A stretch of DNA of 64,000 nt from Alcanivorax sp. DSM 26293 (GCF_900107995.1 NZ_FNUM01000001.1:321695-385694); one strand, 5' to 3'; positions 44,278 through 54,841 are shown, counted from the stretch's first letter. Notes: generated from the sequence alone by a model not told the origin. Translations and numbers: made by a program.

Positions 44278-45855
44278 TCAAGAAGTCTTGATGGCTCGTA
44301 GCCGCTTACTCTCTACGGAAAGCCCCATGTAGAGGCTGACGCACATCAGCAAGAGCACCAGTGTAAACGGCAAGCCCGTAGCAACCGCGCCGGACTGCAA
44401 GGCCTTGAGGGCTTCCTTGCCACCACCATACAACAACGCACCGGCGATGACGCCCTCCATCACCGCCCAGAACACACGCTGGGGTACCGGCGCATCCACC
44501 TTGCCACCTGCGGTAATGGAATCAATCACCAGGGAACCGGAGTCGGAGGACGTTACGAAAAACACCAGTACCAGTACGATCCCCAGGAACGACATGATGC
44601 CGGTCCAGGGAAGATTTTCCAGCATCTGGAAGAGCGCCAGGGAGGCATCATTGACGCCACCGGCCAACTCGCCGACACCATTGATGGCCTGGTCCAGGCC
44701 TGCACCGCCGAACGCGGACATCCAGATAATGGTGATGATGGTCGGCACCAACAGCACGGCGGTAATGAACTCCCGTACGGTACGGCCTTTGGAAATACGG
44801 GCGATAAACATACCGACGAAGGGTGACCAGGAAATCCACCAGGCCCAGTAGAACACGGTCCAACCGTGGAACCAGGCATCATCTTCACGACCGATCCAGT
44901 TACTCAGCGGCACAATATTGGACAGGTAATCCACTGCCGTGGTGCCAAAGCCGGTGATGATCAGTAACGTCGGGCCGGCGATAATCACGAAGAACAACAG
45001 GAACAGCGCCAACGTCATATTGATGTTGCTGAGAATCTTCACGCCACCATCCAGGCCACGCATCACCGAGACCACAGCCACAGAAGTCACACCGAAAATG
45101 ATCGCCAACTGCATGTTGATGGCATTGGGGGTATCAAACAGGAAGTGCAAACCACCGGATGCCTGCTGAGCACCCAGCCCCAGAGACGTAGCCAGACCGA
45201 AGATGGTTGCCACTACCGCTAGCGTATCAATGATGTGGCCCGGCCAGCCCCAGCAGCGCTCACCCAGAATGGGATAGAAGGCGGAGCGAATGGTCAGCGG
45301 CATCCCTTTGTTGTAGGAAAAGAATGCCAGCGACAGGGCTACCACGGCATAGATCGCCCAGGGATGCAGACCCCAGTGATACATGGTTGCCCCCATAGCC
45401 ATGTGACGGGCTTCTTCAGAGCCGGCTTCCACTCCCAGGGGCGTCCCGTACCACTGGCCGTTGAGATAGGCCACCGGCTCCGCAACGCTCCAGAACATCA
45501 GGCCGATGCCCATACCGGCAGCGAATAACATGGCAAACCAGGACAATGTGGAAAACTCCGGCTTGGCTTTCTGACCACCAAGACGAATCTTCCCGGTTGG
45601 CATCACCGCCAGGGCCACACAGAACAGTACAAAAAGATTGCCACTGACCATGAACAACCAGTCGAAATGCTCGATGGCCCAGCCCTTGGCGCCATTAAGC
45701 ATGCCGTTGGCACTCTCCGGGAATGCCAGGGTGCCGACAACAAAGGCAATCACCAGTACGGCACTGATAAAGAAAACAGGATTGTGCAGATCCATCCCCA
45801 GGACCTGCACATTATCCTGGCCGACATCATAGTCGGTCTCGTAATCAATACTCAT
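44278..45855 (-). CDS. BCCT-family osmolyte/choline transporter
   Basis: 525 residues with about 12 membrane helices. Family motifs are present: GMGIGLMFWSVAEPVAY (helix 3 glycine stretch), the Trp-rich AWWISWSPFVGMFIA (helix 8 aromatic box) and ISKGRTVREFI. These transporters take up betaine, choline, carnitine or DMSP, driven by sodium or protons. The SAQQASGGLHFLF-type stretch (here GAQQASGGLHFLF) is standard. No choline oxidation genes are next to it. Confidence 0.93.
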   Translation of the reverse strand: MSIDYETDYDVGQDNVQVLGMDLHNPVFFISAVLVIAFVVGTLAFPESANGMLNGAKGWAIEHFDWLFMVSGNLFVLFCVALAVMPTGKIRLGGQKAKPEFSTLSWFAMLFAAGMGIGLMFWSVAEPVAYLNGQWYGTPLGVEAGSEEARHMAMGATMYHWGLHPWAIYAVVALSLAFFSYNKGMPLTIRSAFYPILGERCWGWPGHIIDTLAVVATIFGLATSLGLGAQQASGGLHFLFDTPNAINMQLAIIFGVTSVAVVSVMRGLDGGVKILSNINMTLALFLLFFVIIAGPTLLIITGFGTTAVDYLSNIVPLSNWIGREDDAWFHGWTVFYWAWWISWSPFVGMFIARISKGRTVREFITAVLLVPTIITIIWMSAFGGAGLDQAINGVGELAGGVNDASLALFQMLENLPWTGIMSFLGIVLVLVFFVTSSDSGSLVIDSITAGGKVDAPVPQRVFWAVMEGVIAGALLYGGGKEALKALQSGAVATGLPFTLVLLLMCVSLYMGLSVESKRLRAIKTS

Positions 45856-46020
45856 GTTAGCTCCGTATTCCGTCTTGCTTCAGGGTGCGCAGTGAATGCC
45901 GCAACTCACAGCCAGTCGGTCCGGACGATGTCAGGGTTGCGCCCCCGAAACATGCACTCCTCAAAAGGCACTTCATCATCTGAACCCGAGTAGGCGACCC
46001 CGCAGGGCCGCTACCGGCAA

Positions 46021-47157
46021 TCAGAAATAAAAATCAAACGAGGCGTAGACGGCGCGGAAATCCGCTTCGTAAATGTCGCCATTACGATCTACATCCCCAT
46101 CAGACCACAGATACTCCAGATACAGCCAACCCGGGCCGTACTTGTAGCTGACACCGGGTGCGTAGAACTCCACATCGTCGGCGTTGTTGCCGCGGGTATC
46201 GGTGCTTGCCACACCCGCGTCCAGGTAATAGCTCCAGCGATTCTGGTTGTAGATCAGCTGAGCCATGTGAACCTGGGTTTCCACTTCTTCATCGGCTGGG
46301 GCAGCACCACCCGCAAGAAAGGCATCCATGCCGCCGAAATCGCGCATGGTATCGATGAACTGATAACGGGCTGTGAAGTCATTCATGGTGAAGGTGTAGT
46401 GCAGATTCAGCGCTTCATGATCACCCTCATCATCCCGTGCTTTGGCCTCAGCCGCAGTCAGGTCCTGCAAACGCCCTTTCTGGTAGGAGAGTCCTACCGT
46501 GTGGCCATCCATGAAATTCCAGTCACCATTGACCACACCGGTCTTGATTTTGCGGTAGGACGTGGCACTACCCCAGTGACCGTTGTCATCCACGGTATCG
46601 GTACTGGTTTCACCCCAGTCATCCTGGTGGTAGTAGGCCACATCGTAGCTGAAGGCATTCAGTGAAGAGCTGAGCTTGAAGCCCACATCCATCTGATCGC
46701 CGTAACCCCCCAACACCCCTTCACCGGGCCAGAAGTTGACGGTTTTCCAGCCGAAAGGTACCTGGCTTTTCCCCACTGTGAGCAAGGTTTCGTCGTCAAA
46801 CTCGTAACCAATCCATGCCTTGTGCATGGTAAAGGTATCACCGGAGTTGTTGTTGGCCGGATCGGTGAAACCACCGGTGCCAATGCGGCCTTCTGCACTG
46901 AAGCGCCAGGGCCCATGGGAGCCATCGTCATTGGCATAGAGAATCAGGGCGGGATCCGCGAAGTTACCCCCGGTGGTGTTATCCAGATCTTCATCAAAGG
47001 CGGACGATGGACCGGAAAAATCGGAGTCAGTGACATATTGATAAACCCACCAGACACCAGCGCTGAGCTCGGCCCCCGCATGGGCATTGAGTGGAATGGA
47101 CGCAGCAAGCAGACAGCTCAGGTAGCCAGTGCGCTTTGCAAAAGCACGCTTATTCAT
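46021..47157 (-). CDS. outer-membrane porin-like protein
   Basis: 378 residues. A signal peptide ends after NAHA (about residue 27). The mature protein is beta-barrel-like: alternating aromatic residues, GVWWVYQY at the start, HKAWIGYEF, and a C-terminal ASFDFYF ending in Phe, the BAM recognition signal. It probably forms a passive channel for small solutes. It lies 166 bases downstream of the BCCT start on the same strand but appears to have its own promoter. Confidence 0.88.
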   Translation of the reverse strand: MNKRAFAKRTGYLSCLLAASIPLNAHAGAELSAGVWWVYQYVTDSDFSGPSSAFDEDLDNTTGGNFADPALILYANDDGSHGPWRFSAEGRIGTGGFTDPANNNSGDTFTMHKAWIGYEFDDETLLTVGKSQVPFGWKTVNFWPGEGVLGGYGDQMDVGFKLSSSLNAFSYDVAYYHQDDWGETSTDTVDDNGHWGSATSYRKIKTGVVNGDWNFMDGHTVGLSYQKGRLQDLTAAEAKARDDEGDHEALNLHYTFTMNDFTARYQFIDTMRDFGGMDAFLAGGAAPADEEVETQVHMAQLIYNQNRWSYYLDAGVASTDTRGNNADDVEFYAPGVSYKYGPGWLYLEYLWSDGDVDRNGDIYEADFRAVYASFDFYF

Positions 47158-47606
47158 CTAACGCTCCCTTCTCTGATTTTCTTTACAGACTAAATATTGA
47201 CCAAGCAAAGTCAAATCACCGGGTGATACCCGATTGTGTGCAGACACAAAAACTTCGAACTAAAACGATGACAATACAAGGAGAGGAATAGCCGCAAAGG
47301 GCTATAGAACAGGCAAAAAATCAGCCCGGAAAAGACAATATACAGGTAGGTGGTTTCAATAATCTCGACACGGAGTCGTGGTTCCCTTGCTTCCCGACAA
47401 GAAAGCGCACCCTAACATATTCTTGCCAGATTGTTTCTCGCAATCGCCAAAACAAATGCAAAATTCCCGGTTTATTGGTTGCTGCCCTGTTCACAAAAGC
47501 CGCACTTAAATACCGGTAAGTAGCCGGGGCATGAAAAAAATCACAGCAAAAATTAAAAAAAACGGAGCGCCATGCGCTCCGTTTTTGGGTCGAGCGTTGT
47601 TGCAGA
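47158..47606. other. promoter of the porin gene and thrC terminator
   Basis: No gene is supported in these 449 bases. The porin promoter should lie in the AT-rich part near 47180-47270. At 47557-47586 AAAACGGAGCGC and GCGCTCCGTTTT form a strong stem with A and T runs on either side, a bidirectional terminator for thrC (minus). No other structure was recognised. Confidence 0.7.
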
Positions 47607-48689
47607 TCAGGACATATTGGAGAGGATGGCACCTTTCACTGCGTCCAGATCCGCATCGATGGTGACCATGCGGCTGTCCTGGCACTGGGCGATGGCCGTA
47701 TCAGGATCTTTGAGACCATTACCTGTCAGGGTGCAGACAATGGTGGAGCCTTCGGGAATTTTTCCGGCCTTGATATCGCGCATGGCGCCACCCAGAGATG
47801 CCGCAGACGCCGGCTCACAGAAAATGCCTTCCTTTTCGGCCAGCAGCTTCTGCGCCGCCAGGATTTCCTGGTCGCTCAGCTCGTCGAACCAGCCGCCGGA
47901 TTCTTCCTGCAGGGCCCAGGCCTTGTCCCAGGACTGCGGGTTACCGATACGAATCGCCGTGGCAACGGTTTCCGGTTCTTTCACCGGTCCGCCGCGCATG
48001 AACGGGGCTGCCCCTTCGGCCTGGTAGCCGACCATCTTCGGGGCACTGTTCACCACGCCGGCTTTCTTGTATTCGCTGTAACCCATCCAGTGAGCGGAAA
48101 TGTTGCCCGCATTGCCCACCGGCAGGCAGTGGAAATCCGGAGCGCGACCCAGCTCTTCGACAATCTCGAAAGCCGCAGACTTCTGGCCCTGGAGACGATA
48201 GGGATTAACGGAATTCACGATGGTCACCGGCGCCTTCTCGGCAACCTGTTTGACCAGTTCCATGCCCTGGTCGAAATTACCGCGAATCTGCATGATCACC
48301 GCGCCATACATCATCGCCTGGGCCAGCTTGCCCATGGCAATCTTGCCTTCCGGAATCAGCACGAAAGCGGTAATGCCAGCACGGGCCGCGTAGGCCGCCG
48401 CTGCTGCAGACGTATTGCCGGTGGACGCACAGATAATGGCTGTGCTGCCCTCTTCCACGGCCTTGGTCACCGCCATGGTCATGCCCCGATCCTTGAAGGA
48501 ACCGGTGGGGTTGAGGCCCTCATACTTGACGTAGATATCCACGTCCTTGCCCAGCATTCGGGGAATATTCTTCAGACGGATCAGGGGCGTATTGCCCTCC
48601 CCCAGGCTGATAATGGGCGTGTCATCATTCACCGGCAGGTGGTCACGGTAGCGGTTGATCAGGCCGGTGTAACGGTCACGAAAAGGCAT
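47607..48689 (-). CDS. thrC: threonine synthase
   Basis: 360 residues from the ATG at 48689; a TTG two codons earlier is too close to the ribosome site. It is a PLP enzyme: the cofactor lysine is in TGSFKDRGM, and GNAGNISAHWMGY binds the phosphate. It converts O-phospho-homoserine to threonine. It lies downstream of hom in one operon with a 58-base gap, so the last steps of threonine synthesis are co-expressed (homoserine kinase is not in this window). Confidence 0.95.
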   Translation of the reverse strand: MPFRDRYTGLINRYRDHLPVNDDTPIISLGEGNTPLIRLKNIPRMLGKDVDIYVKYEGLNPTGSFKDRGMTMAVTKAVEEGSTAIICASTGNTSAAAAAYAARAGITAFVLIPEGKIAMGKLAQAMMYGAVIMQIRGNFDQGMELVKQVAEKAPVTIVNSVNPYRLQGQKSAAFEIVEELGRAPDFHCLPVGNAGNISAHWMGYSEYKKAGVVNSAPKMVGYQAEGAAPFMRGGPVKEPETVATAIRIGNPQSWDKAWALQEESGGWFDELSDQEILAAQKLLAEKEGIFCEPASAASLGGAMRDIKAGKIPEGSTIVCTLTGNGLKDPDTAIAQCQDSRMVTIDADLDAVKGAILSNMS

Positions 48690-48747
48690 GTTCAAATCTC
48701 TCTTAAAAAGCGTCTGAAGTCTGACGTCAAACGTCGGACCCGGTATT

Positions 48748-50049
48748 TCAGGCGTCCAGAGTTTCCACTCTGATGCGCATTATATCGCTATCCACGGTGT
48801 CCAGGGCACCGATCTTGGCCAACGCCAGATTCATGTCTCCCTCGCGCACTTCGTGGGTCATCATCACGATGGGTACCAGCCCCTGATCCACTTCCCGCTG
48901 CACCATGGCATCAATGCTGACATTGTTGTCACTGAGGATACGGGTCACATCGGCCAGCACCCCTTTCTTGTCCTGCACGTGCAGGCGCAGGTAGAAACAG
49001 CAGGTCACATCGTCGATGGTGAGGATCGGCTCATCGGACATGTGGTCCGTATGGAAGCCCAGATACGGTACTCGTTCGTCATGATCCACGGTCAGGGCGC
49101 GGCCCAGTTCGATGATGTCCGCCACCACCGCAGACGCGGTGGGCTCAGCGCCGGCACCGGCGCCGTAGAACATGGTCGGACCCACGGCATCGCCGTGGAT
49201 CATCACCGCATTCATGACGCCATTGACCGCGGACAGCATGGTTTCCTTGGGCACCAGGGTCGGATGCACACGCAGTTCAATCCCCTTGCCGGTGTCCTTG
49301 GCGATGCCGAGATGCTTGATGCGATAACCGAAGTGCGCCGCGCTGGCCACGTCCTCGGTGGTAATGCGGCTGATCCCTTCGGTGTAGACCTGGGAGAACT
49401 GCAGCGGAATCCCGAACGCAATGGATGCCAGGATGGTCAGCTTGTGGGCCGCATCAATGCCTTCCACATCGAAGGTCGGGTCCGCTTCCGCATAACCCAG
49501 CTGCTGGGCTTCAGCCAGCACATCATTGAAGTCACGACCGCCCTCTTCCATCTCGGTGAGAATGAAGTTGCCGGTGCCGTTGATGATACCCGCCAGCCAG
49601 TTGATATGGTTGGCGGCCAGCCCTTCGCCCAGGGACTTGAGGATGGGAATCCCCCCGGCGACGGAAGCCTCGAAGGCCACATCCACGCCGTTATCCTGGG
49701 CCGCCTGGAAAATTTCATTGCCATGTTCGGCGATCAGTGCCTTGTTGGCGGTCACAATATGCTTGCCGTTCTTGATGGCGGTGAGCACCAACTCACGGGC
49801 GGTATCGATGCCGCCGATCAGCTCCACCAGAATATCGATATCCGGATCGGTGGCCACGGCGAAGATATCCCGGGACAGGCGAATACCCTGGGTGTCGCAG
49901 GCGGGGTTGTCCCGGCGCGCACCGATGTGGGTAATTTCGATCGGACGTCCCACACGGCGGGCAATATCCCCCGCATTGCGTTTGAGAACGTTGACGGTGC
50001 CTGAGCCCACAGTGCCCAGACCAGCAATACCCACCTTCACCGAATCCAC
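48748..50049 (-). CDS. hom: homoserine dehydrogenase
   Basis: 433 residues. The N-terminal Rossmann loop is GLGTVGSGT (NADP binding), the catalytic domain has GIINGTGNFIL and EADPTFDVEG, and a C-terminal ACT domain (about 350-430, CFYLRLHVQDKKGVLADVT) provides threonine feedback. It reduces aspartate semialdehyde to homoserine. The GTG start at 50049 has GAGGA upstream. It is followed by thrC. Confidence 0.96.
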   Translation of the reverse strand: MDSVKVGIAGLGTVGSGTVNVLKRNAGDIARRVGRPIEITHIGARRDNPACDTQGIRLSRDIFAVATDPDIDILVELIGGIDTARELVLTAIKNGKHIVTANKALIAEHGNEIFQAAQDNGVDVAFEASVAGGIPILKSLGEGLAANHINWLAGIINGTGNFILTEMEEGGRDFNDVLAEAQQLGYAEADPTFDVEGIDAAHKLTILASIAFGIPLQFSQVYTEGISRITTEDVASAAHFGYRIKHLGIAKDTGKGIELRVHPTLVPKETMLSAVNGVMNAVMIHGDAVGPTMFYGAGAGAEPTASAVVADIIELGRALTVDHDERVPYLGFHTDHMSDEPILTIDDVTCCFYLRLHVQDKKGVLADVTRILSDNNVSIDAMVQREVDQGLVPIVMMTHEVREGDMNLALAKIGALDTVDSDIMRIRVETLDA

Positions 50050-50137
50050 AGCCTATCCTCGTTTCATTTATCAGGGTGACAAAAGCCCAGCAACGGCTTT
50101 TCCCGACGCCCGCGGCCAAGTGCCGCAAGAGCATTTC

Positions 50138-51328
50138 TCAGCCCAGCAAACCGTCCTGGCGAAACATCTTCTTGATGCCGCGGATGGCCTGCCGGGTACG
50201 TTGTTCGTTCTCGATCAGCCCAAAACGGACATGATCGTCGCCATAGTCGCCGAAGCCAATGCCCGGAGAGACAGCAACGCCGGCATCGACAAGCAGTTTT
50301 TTGGAGAATTCCAGCGATCCCATGTCACGATACGCCTCGGGGATTTCTGCCCAGACGAACATGGTGGCACGGGGCCTTTCTACCTGCCAGCCGATCTCCG
50401 CCAGCCCATCCACCAGCACGTCCCGGCGCTTGCGGTACATCTCGCAGATGTCGGCCACACAGCTCTGGTCCCCTTCCAGAGCGGCGATGGCGGCCACCTG
50501 AATCGGCGTGAAGGTGCCGTAATCCAGATAGGACTTGATCCGTGCCAGGGCGTGGATCAGTTCCTTGTTGCCACAACAGAACCCCACTCGCCAGCCGGGC
50601 ATGTTATAGCTCTTGGACAGGGAGAAGAACTCCACGGCCACCTCTTTCGCCCCTTCCACTTCCAGAATGGACGGGGCCTTGTAGCCATCAAAGACGATAT
50701 CCGCATAGGCCAGATCATGAACCACCCAGATCTGGTGCTCACGGGCGATGGCCACCACCTTCTCGAAAAACGCCAGATCCACACACTGGCCGGTGGGGTT
50801 GCCGGGGAAATTGAGCACCAGCATCTTCGGCTTGGGCCAGGATTCCTTGATCGCCCGCTCCAGCTCCACAAAGAAATCCACCCCTTTCACCATGGGCACG
50901 TGGCGGATATCCGCGTTGGAGATCACGAAACCGTAGGGATGGATCGGATAACTGGGGTTGGGCACCAGTACCGTATCCCCCGGCCCCATGGTAGCCAGCG
51001 CCAGATGCGCCAGCCCTTCCTTGGAGCCGATGGTAACGATGGCTTCAGATTCCGGATCCAGGTCCACCGCATAGCGGCGCTGATACCAGTCGGCAATGGC
51101 CTTGCGCAGGCGCGGAATGCCGCGGGACTGGGAATAGCGGTGAGTATCCCCGCGTTGCACCGTTTCGGTGAGCTTGTCGATGATGTGCTTCGGGGTGGGC
51201 TGGTCCGGATTGCCCATGCCGAAATCAATAATATCCTCACCCCGCGCTCGCGCTGCTTTCTTCAAATCACCAACGATATTGAAGACATAGGGCGGCAGAC
51301 GACGAATGCGCTGGAAATCTGTTTCCAC
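50138..51328 (-). CDS. alaC: PLP-dependent aminotransferase (AlaC-type)
   Basis: 396 residues. Class I aminotransferase motifs include [31 protein letters not shown] and [12 protein letters not shown] with the PLP lysine. Pyruvate-glutamate transaminases (AlaC) upstream of hom are common in Pseudomonadales. The GTG start at 51328 follows AAGGTG. It probably makes alanine. It is not proven to be co-transcribed with hom (88-base gap). Confidence 0.88.
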   Translation of the reverse strand: METDFQRIRRLPPYVFNIVGDLKKAARARGEDIIDFGMGNPDQPTPKHIIDKLTETVQRGDTHRYSQSRGIPRLRKAIADWYQRRYAVDLDPESEAIVTIGSKEGLAHLALATMGPGDTVLVPNPSYPIHPYGFVISNADIRHVPMVKGVDFFVELERAIKESWPKPKMLVLNFPGNPTGQCVDLAFFEKVVAIAREHQIWVVHDLAYADIVFDGYKAPSILEVEGAKEVAVEFFSLSKSYNMPGWRVGFCCGNKELIHALARIKSYLDYGTFTPIQVAAIAALEGDQSCVADICEMYRKRRDVLVDGLAEIGWQVERPRATMFVWAEIPEAYRDMGSLEFSKKLLVDAGVAVSPGIGFGDYGDDHVRFGLIENEQRTRQAIRGIKKMFRQDGLLG

Positions 51329-51449
51329 GACAGCACCTTGGGTGAGGGAAAAATGAAGGCGGACACATTAACGGCGCATCTCTGCGCCGTCAATGTATTC
51401 ACGCTGTATTCCCGGGCCGAAAGCGCCGGATTACGCGGGGTCCAGCCCG

Positions 51450-52196
51450 TTAGTTGAGTCGCTGGAGAAGCTGTTCCGGGGTCACATAGCCCCCCAGTTG
51501 CTCGCCTTCGGTGGAATAGATGGCCGGGGTGCCACGGACGCCGAAGGTATTACCCAGCTGATACTGCTCATCCACCGGTTTGGCGCAGTCGCTCAGCTCA
51601 GCCTGGATCACTTCGTTGTTCAGCTTGGCATCGGTGAGTGCCTGGGCCCGATCCTCCGCGCACCAGATATGGCGCATGGCCGCTGCGGCTTCGGTGGTCG
51701 CACCGCCACGGGGAAAGGCCAGGTAGTGAACGGTCACGCCCGCAGCGTTGTACTCGTCAATATGGCGGTGGAGTTTGCGGCAGAACCCACAGCTGATATC
51801 GGTAAACACATACACCTCGGCCGTCTCGTCATCCGCCGCGTAGGTAATCATGTCTGCCGGGTCCAGCTCCTTGATGCCCGCTTTGCGCACCTTCTCGAAG
51901 CGCTCTTCTGCCGGGTTGACCACCTCGCCGTCCTTGATCTCCAGCAGCTTGCCAATCAGGATGTGACGACCATCTTCGGTCATGTAAACACTCTCACGAC
52001 CGTTCACATCCAGTTCCACCATGCCCGCCATCGGCGCAGCACGGACTTCGGTCACTGTCATGCCCTCAAAGGCTTCCTCGAAAGCCGCCTTGGCCTGGTC
52101 GCCATTCACGGCATTTTTGCCAGCCTCTGCGGAACCCGTATCCGCACCGCAAGCCGTCATCAGCCCCGTCAGTACCACTAAAAACCACTTGTTCAT
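51450..52196 (-). CDS. dsbC: thiol:disulfide interchange protein DsbC
   Basis: 248 residues with the DsbC dimerisation domain (about 35-100) and a thioredoxin domain with CGFC (C136-C139; the usual motif is CGYC). The cis-Pro is in RGTPAIY. It isomerises wrong disulfides in periplasmic proteins. The N-terminus GLMTACG resembles a lipobox (C16), so this copy may be a lipoprotein. It follows xerD at 46 bases, the usual neighbour order. Confidence 0.92.
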   Translation of the reverse strand: MNKWFLVVLTGLMTACGADTGSAEAGKNAVNGDQAKAAFEEAFEGMTVTEVRAAPMAGMVELDVNGRESVYMTEDGRHILIGKLLEIKDGEVVNPAEERFEKVRKAGIKELDPADMITYAADDETAEVYVFTDISCGFCRKLHRHIDEYNAAGVTVHYLAFPRGGATTEAAAAMRHIWCAEDRAQALTDAKLNNEVIQAELSDCAKPVDEQYQLGNTFGVRGTPAIYSTEGEQLGGYVTPEQLLQRLN

Positions 52197-52242
52197 TTTG
52201 TCGTTACTCCTTCAGCTGATGTCTTGGAGCCCGGCGAGCGGG

Positions 52243-53151
52243 TCAGGTTCCCGAACGGGGGTGATGTTTCTGGTACAGATCCTGTAAGCGCTGCTGCGCC
52301 ACATGGGTATAAATCTGGGTGGTGGACAAGTCACTGTGGCCAAGCAACAACTGCACCACTCGCAAGTCTGCCCCGTGATTCAGCAGATGGGTGGCAAACG
52401 CATGACGCAGTGTATGGGGTGAGAGTTTTTTTTCCACCCCGGCGACCATAGCCATTTGCTTGATACGATGCCAGAACGTCTGGCGGGTCATACAGGTGCC
52501 TCGTCTGCTGGGGAACAGTAGCTCCTGATTGTCCCCCAACAGCAAAGGTCGCGCCTCACGCAGGTACCGGGCCAGCCAGTGAAGCGCCTCTTCGCCAAGG
52601 GGAACCAGACGCTCCTTGTCTCCCTTGCCGATCACACGAACCAATCCCTGGCGGGGATTGATCTGGCTCTGGGTCAGGGTAACCAGCTCGGTGACCCGCA
52701 ACCCGGTCGCGTAGATAAGCTCAAGCATGGCCCGATCCCGCAATCCCAGTGGGGTGGACACATCCGGGGCCGCCAGAAGCGCCTCCACATCGGCTTCGGT
52801 AAGGGTTTTGGGTAGCGGCCGGCCGGTTTTGGGGCGCTCGATCAACAGCGCCGGGTCCTCTTCGATGCGCCCTTCCCGCTTCAACCATCGGTAAAAACTC
52901 TTCACCGCTGACAATTGCCGGGCCACCGAACGGGCTCCCACTCCCTGCTGATGGCGGTCCGCGAGAAATTCCAACAACTGGTAACGCTGGCATTGCAGCA
53001 AATTGGCATGCTGGCCCTGCAGCCAGATGGCCAACTGGCGGATATCCCGCCGATAGCTCTCCAGGCTGTGCTCACTGAGCCCTTTTTCCAGCCACTGCTG
53101 ATCCAGCCAGCTGTCGATCAGGCGCCCATGGTCATCGGTTAACTGATTCAT
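52243..53151 (-). CDS. xerD: tyrosine recombinase XerD
   Basis: 302 residues. It has the SAM-like N-terminal domain and catalytic residues in GLRVTELVTL (Arg), HTLRHAFATHLL (His, Arg) and LGHSDLSTTQIYTHV (His, Tyr). With XerC it resolves chromosome dimers at dif. The length and the dsbC neighbour match housekeeping XerD, not an element integrase. Confidence 0.95.
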   Translation of the reverse strand: MNQLTDDHGRLIDSWLDQQWLEKGLSEHSLESYRRDIRQLAIWLQGQHANLLQCQRYQLLEFLADRHQQGVGARSVARQLSAVKSFYRWLKREGRIEEDPALLIERPKTGRPLPKTLTEADVEALLAAPDVSTPLGLRDRAMLELIYATGLRVTELVTLTQSQINPRQGLVRVIGKGDKERLVPLGEEALHWLARYLREARPLLLGDNQELLFPSRRGTCMTRQTFWHRIKQMAMVAGVEKKLSPHTLRHAFATHLLNHGADLRVVQLLLGHSDLSTTQIYTHVAQQRLQDLYQKHHPRSGT

Positions 53152-53335
53152 TCCTGAATAAAGCCCTAAACAGCAAGAAAAAACAATGGGTTAACGACAT
53201 TCTGCATGGCCGCTTCAAACTGTCTTTTACCAAAAATTACGCCCGGAGCGCGCCACATTAACGACAGCGGCCGCCTTTTGCGGCAACAATGGGTCTGTCC
53301 TTACAACTGACAATCAGCTACCAAGGAGAGGAAAT

Positions 53336-53590
53336 ATGGGCATTCTATCGTGGATTGTGTTTGGTTTGATCGCCGGGATCATTGCCAAGTGGATCATGCC
53401 GGGCAAGGACCCGGGTGGCTTTATCGTCACTATTCTGATTGGTGTGGCCGGTGCCTTCGTGGGCGGCTGGCTTGGCTCCATCACCGGTATCGGCGGCTCC
53501 ATGGGCGATTTCAGCCTGGGCAGTTTTGTGACCGCCATCGTCGGTGCATTGGTGTTGCTGGCGCTCTACCGGATGCTCAGAAAAGCGTAA
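53336..53590 (+). CDS. GlsB/YeaQ/YmgE stress-response membrane protein
   Basis: 84 residues with three glycine-rich membrane segments (IVFGLIAGIIAKWIMPGKDPGG, VAGAFVGGWLGS, FVTAIVGALVLLALYRML). The family is induced by general stress; the molecular role is unknown. AAGGAGAGG lies upstream of the ATG. It is divergent from xerD and is followed 54 bases later by the diguanylate cyclase start. Confidence 0.9.
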   Translation: MGILSWIVFGLIAGIIAKWIMPGKDPGGFIVTILIGVAGAFVGGWLGSITGIGGSMGDFSLGSFVTAIVGALVLLALYRMLRKA

Positions 53591-53644
53591 ATCTCCCCCT
53601 TGCGGTTTCGCTCTCCGCGAAACCGCAACCCAACCGCGACAGCC

Positions 53645-54802
53645 ATGATAAAACCATTAGAAGAACTCTATCGGCTCATCGGTCAGCAAATTAATGGCAG
53701 CCCCCGGGAAAAAGGCATTTTCATCTGCTGGATCGGGCAACCCATCTACTGGATTATCTTCCTGGGATGTGCCGCGGGACTGACCCTCTCCGTCTTTATT
53801 GAGGGCGTCTACAACCCCCTGCTTTGGGCTGGCTTGGCGTGGGGCCTTATTGCCAGTCTGATGTGGCTGGCCATCGCCCTGTTCGGCAGCCGCACGCCCA
53901 TGTCCGAGAGCGGGGAAACCCGGTTTGCCAATTTCACCATCCTGCTTTTCGGGCTCAGCGGCATCGTCTCGTTGTTACTGGTAGGCCCATTCAATCTGGT
54001 TACCGGCATTGTCCTCACCGGCTGCGTCCTTATCGGCCTGCTGCTGTTTCCCGCGCCCCAGATCACCCTGGTTTTCGCCTGCTCCATGGCCGCCATACTC
54101 GCCTACGCCATTGCCGTCAGCCTGGATAGCACGCTGTATCGGCCCTTGCTTTCCCCCGTGGACTACCGCCCGGCACAGGTCTGGTATGACATGATGACAA
54201 TCATGGCGGCTGGCCTGATCATCATTAAAGATTCCTTTACGGTTGCCGCACTTACGTCTACCTGGCGCCATCGGGAAGCCTCCACCTTTGACCGCTCCAT
54301 ACGCGATCCACTCACCGGTGTGGTCAATCGCGGGCACTTGTTACAGACCCTCAACCAGCAACTTTCCCTGCCAGTGCGCAATCGCAAAAGCCTGGCTGTG
54401 GTGCTCATGGATGTGGACCATTTCAAACAGATCAATGACCGTTACGGCCATGCCATTGGTGACCAGGCTCTGATTCATGTTGCCGAGACGCTGCAGGACA
54501 ATCTTCGCGACAATGACCTGCTGGGGCGTTACGGGGGCGAGGAGTTTCTGATGCTGCTGCCCGGGGCCACCCTGTCCCAGGCGCAAAATGTTGCCGAGCG
54601 GTGTGCCGAGGCGCTACGTCGCAACACAATGCCGATTGCCGGTTCTCCAGCCATCAAGCTCACCGCCAGTTTTGGTGTCAGCAGTACCGGGGAGGCATCT
54701 GCGATAGATGCCCATACGCTGATTGAGGAAGCAGACCGGGCCATGTACACCGCAAAACACCAAGGGCGAGACCGCGTGGTGACCTATTCACGGCCGCAGT
54801 GA
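53645..54802 (+). CDS. membrane-anchored GGDEF diguanylate cyclase
   Basis: 385 residues from the ATG at 53645: about six membrane helices (residues 25-205), then a GGDEF domain with DPLTGVVNRGHL, the DVDHFKQINDRYGH metal site and the active-site loop RYGGEEF. An RDND inhibitory site lies just before it, so the product should feed back on the enzyme. It makes c-di-GMP, the signal read by PelD elsewhere in this window. No input domain other than the membrane part is recognised. Confidence 0.93.
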   Translation: MIKPLEELYRLIGQQINGSPREKGIFICWIGQPIYWIIFLGCAAGLTLSVFIEGVYNPLLWAGLAWGLIASLMWLAIALFGSRTPMSESGETRFANFTILLFGLSGIVSLLLVGPFNLVTGIVLTGCVLIGLLLFPAPQITLVFACSMAAILAYAIAVSLDSTLYRPLLSPVDYRPAQVWYDMMTIMAAGLIIIKDSFTVAALTSTWRHREASTFDRSIRDPLTGVVNRGHLLQTLNQQLSLPVRNRKSLAVVLMDVDHFKQINDRYGHAIGDQALIHVAETLQDNLRDNDLLGRYGGEEFLMLLPGATLSQAQNVAERCAEALRRNTMPIAGSPAIKLTASFGVSSTGEASAIDAHTLIEEADRAMYTAKHQGRDRVVTYSRPQ

Positions 54803-54841
54803 CCCGAAGCGTGCGCACCCTTTGTCCTCTGTGACAGACAC

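Noticed and set aside
49526-51457. 643-residue plus-strand open frame opposite hom and alaC
   Set aside because: It spans two well-identified minus-strand genes and their gap; low-complexity shadow composition.
52243-53151. Tyrosine recombinase considered as an element integrase
   Set aside because: Length, motifs and the dsbC-hom-thrC context identify housekeeping XerD; no attachment repeats or cargo were seen.
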